A stretch of 64,000 nucleotides of DNA from Taeniopygia guttata. Taxonomy: Eukaryota; Chordata; Aves; Passeriformes; Estrildidae. A program made the translations under genes and the position numbers. The notes beneath the pieces were generated by a model. That model was not told the origin of the DNA and searched no databases. It saw only the letters and a list, made by a program, of their open reading frames with translations. Location: positions 57,754,001 through 57,818,000 of the forward strand of contig NC_133030.1 of NCBI RefSeq assembly GCF_048771995.1, in the 5' to 3' direction. Below, piece after piece: positions 58,842 through 64,000 of this stretch. Position 1 is the first letter of the stretch, and every line of letters begins with the position of its first letter.

Positions 58842-61433
58842 TCACAGAAAGCTGTTGTGTTTATTCTGTTCCAGGGCCATTTCGTTGACCAGCTGCTCTA
58901 TGGATGACTGAATGGCCGCCTTCACAAGGGAAGAGGCGGTTTCTATGAGGAGCAACTCGTACTGCTCCCCAGTTCTGTGCCCCTGGTCACCCAGACCTTT
59001 CTCCTCTGCCTGGGGACCGCCACCAGCCTCGGGGCCCTCTTTTTGACCAACATCAGCGTTCCTGTTCGATTTTTTATTCCCTTTTTGCTTTTTTTGGTGC
59101 AAAACCGGGGACGGCTCATAGGCCTGGTCAGAGTCGGTGTTGTCAGAGTCCTCGGCTTCGGTGATGGTGATGATGATGCTGACACCAGTGCCTGCATTTG
59201 CTTCTAGTATCTGATGGCTGGAGCATTCCTGCACACCTGCTGCCTCTTGCACACTTGCTGCATCCTCCACACTTGCTGCCTCCTGCACACTCACTGCCTC
59301 CTTCATACCTGCTACATCCTGGGCACTCACTATCTCCTGCACACTCACTGCCTCCTGCACATTTGTGGCATTCTGCATACTTGCTGTATCTTCCACACTC
59401 ACTGCTTCCTGCACACTTGCTGCTTCCTGCACACTTGCTGCTTCCTGTGCACTTGCTGCTTCCTGTGCACTTGCTGCCTCCTGTGCATTCTCTGCATCCT
59501 GTACACTCTCTGCATCCTTCACACTCACTGCCTCCTGCACACTCACTGCCTCCTGCACACTCACTGCATCCTTCATGCTTGCTGCATCCTGCTCCTTCAT
59601 GGCATCCTGCACACTTGCTGCATCCTGCACACTCCCTGCATCCTTCACTCTTCCTGCATCCTGTTCACTTGTGGCATCCTGCACACTTGCTGCATCCTGT
59701 ACACTCTCTGCATCTGGTACACTTGTGGCATCTTGCACACTCCCTGCATCCTTCACACTCTCTGCATCCTGCACACTCACTGCATCCTGCACACTTACTG
59801 CATCCTGCATGCTCACTGCATCCTGCACACTTGCTGCATCCTGTACACTCACTGCATCCTTCACACTCCCTGCATCCTGTACACTACCTGCATCCTGCAG
59901 ACTCACTGCATCCTGCATGCTCACTGCATCCTTTACACTCACTGCATCCTGCACACTCTCTGCATCCTGTACACTCCCTGAATCCTTCACACTCACTGCA
60001 TCCGGCACACTTGCTGCATCCTGCATACTCCCTGCATCCTGTACACTCCCTGAATCCTTCACACTTGCTGCATCCTGTACACTCACTGCATCCTTTACAC
60101 TCACTGCATCCTGCACACTCCCTCCATCTTGTACACTCCCTGCATCCTTCACACTCTCTGCATCCTGTACACTCACTGCATCCTGCATGCTCATTGCATC
60201 CTTTACACTCTCTGCATCCTGCACACTACCTGCATCCTGTACACTACCTGCATCCTGCACGCTCACTGCATCCTGCACACTCCCTGCATCCTGCACACTC
60301 CCTGCATCCTGCACACTACCTGCATCCTTCACACTCGCTGCATCACCTCCAGATGCCAGCTCACTGAAACCAGTTACAGTCTCCTCGGCTTTGCACTCCT
60401 TAGAAAGATCTATGCTCTTTTCTAATTCATCCCTTTCGGGCACCTCTTTGCAGGTATTAGGGATTTCCTGCCACTCTGTGATTTCAGGGGCATTATCAGG
60501 TTGATCTTTAGAAACAGGCGCTTTGGGAGCAACTTCCCTGCCCTCCACATCGTTGGTGCTTTGGGGCAGACTCCCTTCCTGCAGTTTGTCCTGGGCTGTT
60601 TCATCAGCTGTCTCTGACATGGTTATCTCCAGCTGAACAGCGCACTCCGAGTGTTCTTCTGCCTCACGTGTGGCCTGTGTCAAGGGCTCGCTCTTCCCAA
60701 CAGAGGTGTCACTTTCCTTGGCTGTATGGTTGTCCTCTTTCCCTGAATCCTGGTCCTCTTTCATTGTATCTTGGTCCTTCTTTGTTGTATCCTGGTCCTC
60801 TTTATGCTGCTCCTGCTTCACTGTATCCTGCTCCTCCTGTGCAGAGACTGGGCTGAAGGATTCAGATTTGTCTGTCGGGGCCAAATCCTCCGGCTCTTCA
60901 CTGGCCTTATTCACAATACCCATCACTTCATTTGCTTGAACACTGTCCTCTGACTCCTCCACTGCTTCTGAGGGGCTGGGTTTTTTCCTGCCTCTGGAGA
61001 ACCTCACACAGGGCATCTTCACCCCAGAGCTTGCCCGTTTCTTTGGGAGGTCTTGGGCACAGCTCTCCTCAGCATCCACCTGCAGCTGCACTTGGGAATC
61101 AGAGGGCACCTTCTTCCGTGAGGAGGACTTCTGCCTTCTCTGAGGTCTGGCAAGGCTTTTGATGGCTGCCCAGGTTCCTTTGGAGGATCGTGATGGATTG
61201 GAAGCTTTCAGCTCCTCTTGGTCAGTGCTAACACACTGGCTTTTCTCCTCTGAGGCTCCTTCGCACGCATCCTTCACAGCCAGCCCCTTCTTACCAGACT
61301 TCTTCCGCTTCTTAAAGCAGAGCATGGAGGGTTTTTTTGCTTGTTCCTCTGGTGGGGAACATGTGGCCCCTGTGCTGGGAGTCTCTGCCTCTCTTGGGTT
61401 CTCCATTTCAATTTCCTTAGCTGCCTTCACCAT
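58842..61433 (-). CDS. AKAP5: A-kinase anchoring protein 5 (AKAP79/150) with a hexapeptide repeat expansion
   Basis: This 863-residue scaffold tethers PKA, calcineurin and (in mammals) PKC to membranes and synapses. Residues 33-49 (KKPSMLCFKKRKKSGKK), 97-108 and 131-151 are basic membrane-binding patches. Cys39 and Cys142 match the two palmitoylated Cys of mammalian AKAP79. Four heptads (EDQDTTK type) lie at 212-239. Residues 366-737 are 62 hexapeptides of the SVQDA type. VSIIIT (751-756) matches the calcineurin-binding IAIIIT core of human AKAP79, though the Pro before it is absent. The PKA RII helix (about 825-850, ETASSLVK...SIEQLVNEMA) is nearly unchanged. The ATG aligns with human M1 (EIEMEN against EIHVEN) in a good context (A at -3, G at +4). 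Human is 427 residues, and the excess is mostly the array. All coding sequence is in one exon, as in mammals. Confidence 0.96.
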   Translation of the reverse strand: MVKAAKEIEMENPREAETPSTGATCSPPEEQAKKPSMLCFKKRKKSGKKGLAVKDACEGASEEKSQCVSTDQEELKASNPSRSSKGTWAAIKSLARPQRRQKSSSRKKVPSDSQVQLQVDAEESCAQDLPKKRASSGVKMPCVRFSRGRKKPSPSEAVEESEDSVQANEVMGIVNKASEEPEDLAPTDKSESFSPVSAQEEQDTVKQEQHKEDQDTTKKDQDTMKEDQDSGKEDNHTAKESDTSVGKSEPLTQATREAEEHSECAVQLEITMSETADETAQDKLQEGSLPQSTNDVEGREVAPKAPVSKDQPDNAPEITEWQEIPNTCKEVPERDELEKSIDLSKECKAEETVTGFSELASGGDAASVKDAGSVQDAGSVQDAGSVQDAVSVQDAGSVQDAGSVQDAESVKDAMSMQDAVSVQDAESVKDAGSVQDGGSVQDAVSVKDAVSVQDAASVKDSGSVQDAGSMQDAASVPDAVSVKDSGSVQDAESVQDAVSVKDAVSMQDAVSLQDAGSVQDAGSVKDAVSVQDAASVQDAVSMQDAVSVQDAVSVQDAESVKDAGSVQDATSVPDAESVQDAASVQDATSEQDAGRVKDAGSVQDAASVQDAMKEQDAASMKDAVSVQEAVSVQEAVSVKDAESVQDAENAQEAASAQEAASAQEAASVQEAASVQEAVSVEDTASMQNATNVQEAVSVQEIVSAQDVAGMKEAVSVQEAASVEDAASVQEAAGVQECSSHQILEANAGTGVSIIITITEAEDSDNTDSDQAYEPSPVLHQKKQKGNKKSNRNADVGQKEGPEAGGGPQAEEKGLGDQGHRTGEQYELLLIETASSLVKAAIQSSIEQLVNEMALEQNKHNSFL
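59223..60338 (-). repeat. AKAP5: AKAP5 coding minisatellite: 62 tandem 18-bp units
   Basis: Exactly 1,116 bases hold 62 units of 18 bases with no frame-breaking length change. They encode hexapeptides x-S-V-[Q/K]-[D/E]-A, where x is mostly G, V, A or E. Units 1-43 end in DA (a few DS or DG), and units 44-62 mostly end in EA, so there are two homogenised blocks. Thirteen units have Lys at position 4. All plus-strand frames stay open over long distances because of the repeat, and these are not genes. Confidence 0.97.
60717..60800 (-). repeat. AKAP5: Short 21-bp coding repeat in AKAP5 (four heptads)
   Basis: Residues 212-239 are four heptads: EDQDTTK, KDQDTMK, EDQDSGK, EDNHTAK. This is a second, independent tandem array in the same exon, with unit length and motif different from the large hexapeptide array. 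Confidence 0.85.
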
Positions 61434-61497
61434 ATTCTTTTCTTCTTTGTTGGTGTTGTGCTGCTGATTTTCCTGATCAATGCTTCAGACACAAGGA

Positions 61498-63203
61498 CTG
61501 CAGAGATGCTCAAAGTGCATTTTTTTCCTCAAATAGATTTCCAAATAACATTAGTTGCTTTGTAATGAGCGTATGTGGCAGTGAGAAGAAGTTCTGCTGG
61601 AGCTGTCGCATCCACTTTATAACTCCCACTTTGCCTTATTACTCACTTTATCACCTCTCCAAGGAACCCCAGGTAGACGTGCAGTTGAACAGGCTTCTCC
61701 TTGGCTTTGCTGGCCTCAGTCTCTCTCATCTCTGGAGCAACTCACTTCCAGTTGTGCTTGGTATAACTGTATAACAGCCAGTCCAACATACCTTTTTTTT
61801 CCCCCAAAGGATGACAAATCAAGCCAAGAATTAACAATTTTTATTCACCCCACGGACCTGGAAGGAACTTGCACTTTGTGAGCTCTCTGCAATTCCACAT
61901 TGCCCAGGGAGCTTGATTAAAGCACAGTGGAACCAGCGGCTGTTTTCTGCCCCCCAGTGACAAGGTCAGATGCTGCTTTGCCTTGGTTTTGGTTTCTGCT
62001 TCAGTTCCCTTTGGGTGTTGCATGAAATTTGCTGCAAAGCATGACCGAGGCTTTCATCTTTTTATCTGGAACACAATAAATGAGTGATAAGACCCATAGA
62101 GAAATTTTTTAAAAGTACTAAAAAGTTTTTCCTCCCTAAACATTTCATTCTGGGAGGCAGACCAGGGCTGGATTCGCTATAGCACATTTTTTTCACTAAT
62201 TAGCATCAATATCCAAAGGCAAAATAAGGCCATAAGATGTTCCATCAAGGAACAGCAAGGCCAGTGATGTTCCATCACAGAAAGTACTGTTTTGCTATTT
62301 GATGTGGTAAAAAGGGACTTTTTAAAATATAACTGCCCATATTATGGTGAATACTTATTACACAAGCACACACATATTTCCTTCTCCTACGATTTGCTAA
62401 ATCCTTTCCCCACTGCTCCATATGCACTTATAGTTCCAGCTAGGGAAATTACACCCTGAGACAGCAGATATTTTTATCTTTAATGCACCATATGACAATA
62501 TGCAAAAACAGAGAATACAAAAAGGAGGCTTGAGGAATACAAAAGCGAAATCACATGGCAAGAAGGGAGCTTATTTATACTACGTGCATGCCTCCCATGG
62601 CAACCTCAATTAACACCGTGTGTGCTCATCAAAGACATGATGTTGTAAGATGTGTGTCAACCTGAGCGGAAAAAAAAAAAAAAACAAAAAAAGCTGTGCC
62701 TAGAAATATCATCAGAACCTTTTGGATAGAACGATACAAAACGGTGTTACCACAAACAGACCAACTTCTGCAGGACGGGCTCGGGGGCTCCGGGCAGGGC
62801 TTTACACGGCATTTCGTGCTCTGCTTTTCAGGAGGAGGGTGATTAAAAGGGGGTTCCGGGGCACGTTTCCCCCGCGGCACATCTGGTTTTTAAAAAAATT
62901 ATGCTGCTTTTAATGAGGCTATTTTAAGGGGAAACCGAGCGGAGCTGTCAGAGCCGTGCGAGCGCGCACCCGCAGCCGCCGGTGCCCCGAGCGCATCCCG
63001 CAGCCCCGCCAAGTTTTGGGGGCGTCCGCGGGGGCGCGGCCGGACCCGCCCGGGCACGGGGAGCCCCCCACGGCCGGACCCCTTCCTCCGAGGGCAGCGA
63101 CCGCGGAGGCGGCGCCGGGACGCCGCTGCTGCCGCCGGCCCCGCGGGTCCCCCCGAGGCGGAGCCGCCCCCAGCCCGGACCCCCGCGCCCCCCGCGCCCT
63201 CAC
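61498..63203 (-). other. AKAP5: AKAP5 intron 1 (predicted)
   Basis: The donor is CTGCAG then GTGAGG (intron start 63203). The best acceptor is GCATCTCTGCAG (AG at 61499-61498), with a CTAAT branch-like site about 50 bases before it. This leaves 64 untranslated bases before the ATG. A second acceptor, TGTCTGAAG, lies 15 bases further. No gene was seen in the intron. Confidence 0.6.
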
Positions 63204-63520
63204 CTGCAGCCCGGCCCGGCCCGGCCCCGCTCCGCTCGGCGCGGCTGCGCTGCCGCCGCCGCCTCCGCCGCAGCCGCGCCCCCCGGGCCGGCGGGGAGGG
63301 CGCTGCCGGAGCCCCCCGCCCCCCGCCAGCCCCCGGCCCGCCCCCCGCCCCGGCCGGCACCTGCTCGCCGCCTCCTTCCTCCCGTGGGACGGCATCGCTC
63401 CCCGCCCGCCGATCAGCATCGCCTTCCCCCGGCGGGGAGCATCCCGCCCGGTGGTGGGATAGCACCGCTCTCCCGGCGCTGCCGGTGGGGCAGAGTGACC
63501 TTCCGTCCCCTCCCAGGCTG
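62930..63520 (-). promoter_or_regulatory. AKAP5: CpG island, AKAP5 promoter and noncoding first exon
   Basis: A very CpG-dense stretch carries a strong minus-strand donor, placing the end of exon 1 at 63204. The start of the exon is not visible but should lie between about 63250 and 63500. No TATA box was seen. The long open frames across it on both strands reflect base composition. Confidence 0.7.
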
Positions 63521-64000
63521 TGCACAGCAGCTGCGGACCCGAAAACCACCAACTTCAGCTCGAGGTGGAGGTGCTCCCAGAAATGGAGCCGCGGTTTGTA
63601 GTTGGGAGCCCGGAGCACGCCCCGCGGGGAGGAGGGACCGCTGGGGGCTCCTGGCTTGGTGGCAAGGGAGGGGAGCTTGCTCTTGGCAGCTGTTTTTTAT
63701 GTGCCACCTAAAACCTTCACAGCTTTCAGCACTCGCTGTTGGAGGTGCTGCAAGAGCTACACCTTTGGAGGTGGAGATAAGGACAGCCAGCTCTTGGCTT
63801 CAAACTAATCCATGCCCAAAACACCGGAGAAAGTGCCTCTTTCATCAGAGCCTTTCTTCTCTCTAAAGCAGCTGAGATCTGACTTAAAAAAAATCACGTC
63901 TCCAGCTGTGATGATTGATGGGAGAGCCTCCAGAAAAAGGACTACCCAGTGGAGCTGATGAACTACAGGAAACTGCAGTTGAGATGCCCGAACGTCCCCA
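63521..64000. other. Right edge, no gene seen
   Basis: Ordinary sequence upstream of AKAP5. By synteny the 3' end of MTHFD1 should lie to the right, but no exon of it was recognised before the window ends. Confidence 0.5.

Noticed and set aside
59198-60504. Three overlapping long plus-strand frames rich in Leu/His/Ser, Cys/Ile/His and Ala/Ser/Cys opposite AKAP5
   Set aside because: All three frames of the 18-base repeat lack stops, so they are open because of the repeat. The real frame has AKAP5 domains at both ends.
62899-63866. Long frames on both strands of the AKAP5 CpG island
   Set aside because: Base-composition artefacts crossing the predicted first-exon donor, with no recognisable protein.

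Overview
The window looks like a gene block from a bird genome. Evidence: several CR1 LINE 3' ends with the avian ATTCTATGA-type tail, low repeat content, short GC-rich CpG islands, and an intronless cytosolic HSP70 that reads almost like chicken HSP70. Four protein-coding genes are supported: HSPA2 (-), ZBTB1 (-), ZBTB25 (+) and AKAP5 (-). This is the conserved vertebrate block equivalent to human 14q23.3, read backwards. The next expected genes (PPP1R36/PLEKHG3 on the left, MTHFD1 on the right) could not be identified inside the window.

Layout. 1-10.2 kb: mostly non-coding, with a small CpG-rich patch and a good minus-strand splice donor near 7.16 kb that may start the next gene leftward. 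10.2-13.5 kb: HSPA2 with its TATA box, heat-shock elements, five CCAAT boxes and an 83-bp tandem repeat. 13.6-29 kb: gene-free, with CR1 fragments and T-rich tracts. 29.3-42.5 kb: ZBTB1, with all coding sequence in one exon, a ~9 kb intron and a CpG-island first exon. 44.7-49.1 kb: ZBTB25, with a CpG island, two coding exons and a 3' UTR. 49.1-57.7 kb: gene-free tail-to-tail spacer with CR1 copies and a 17-copy GC-rich minisatellite (53.45-53.85 kb). 57.7-63.5 kb: AKAP5, with one coding exon, a ~1.7 kb intron and a CpG-island first exon.

How the genes relate. ZBTB1 and ZBTB25 are divergent BTB/zinc-finger paralogues and likely transcription regulators. HSPA2 is a heat-inducible type chaperone. 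AKAP5 is a membrane scaffold for PKA and calcineurin. The block is syntenic rather than an operon-like pathway.

The most striking observation is in AKAP5. Between its membrane-targeting N-terminus and its calcineurin/PKA-binding C-terminus it carries 62 uninterrupted hexapeptide repeats (18-bp units, 1,116 bp). Fifty-five of these contain a Ser-x-x-Asp/Glu pattern, a possible casein kinase 2 target. No rRNA, tRNA, CRISPR array, intact transposon or retroviral element was recognised. UTR ends, non-coding first exons and promoters are predictions from sequence signals only.
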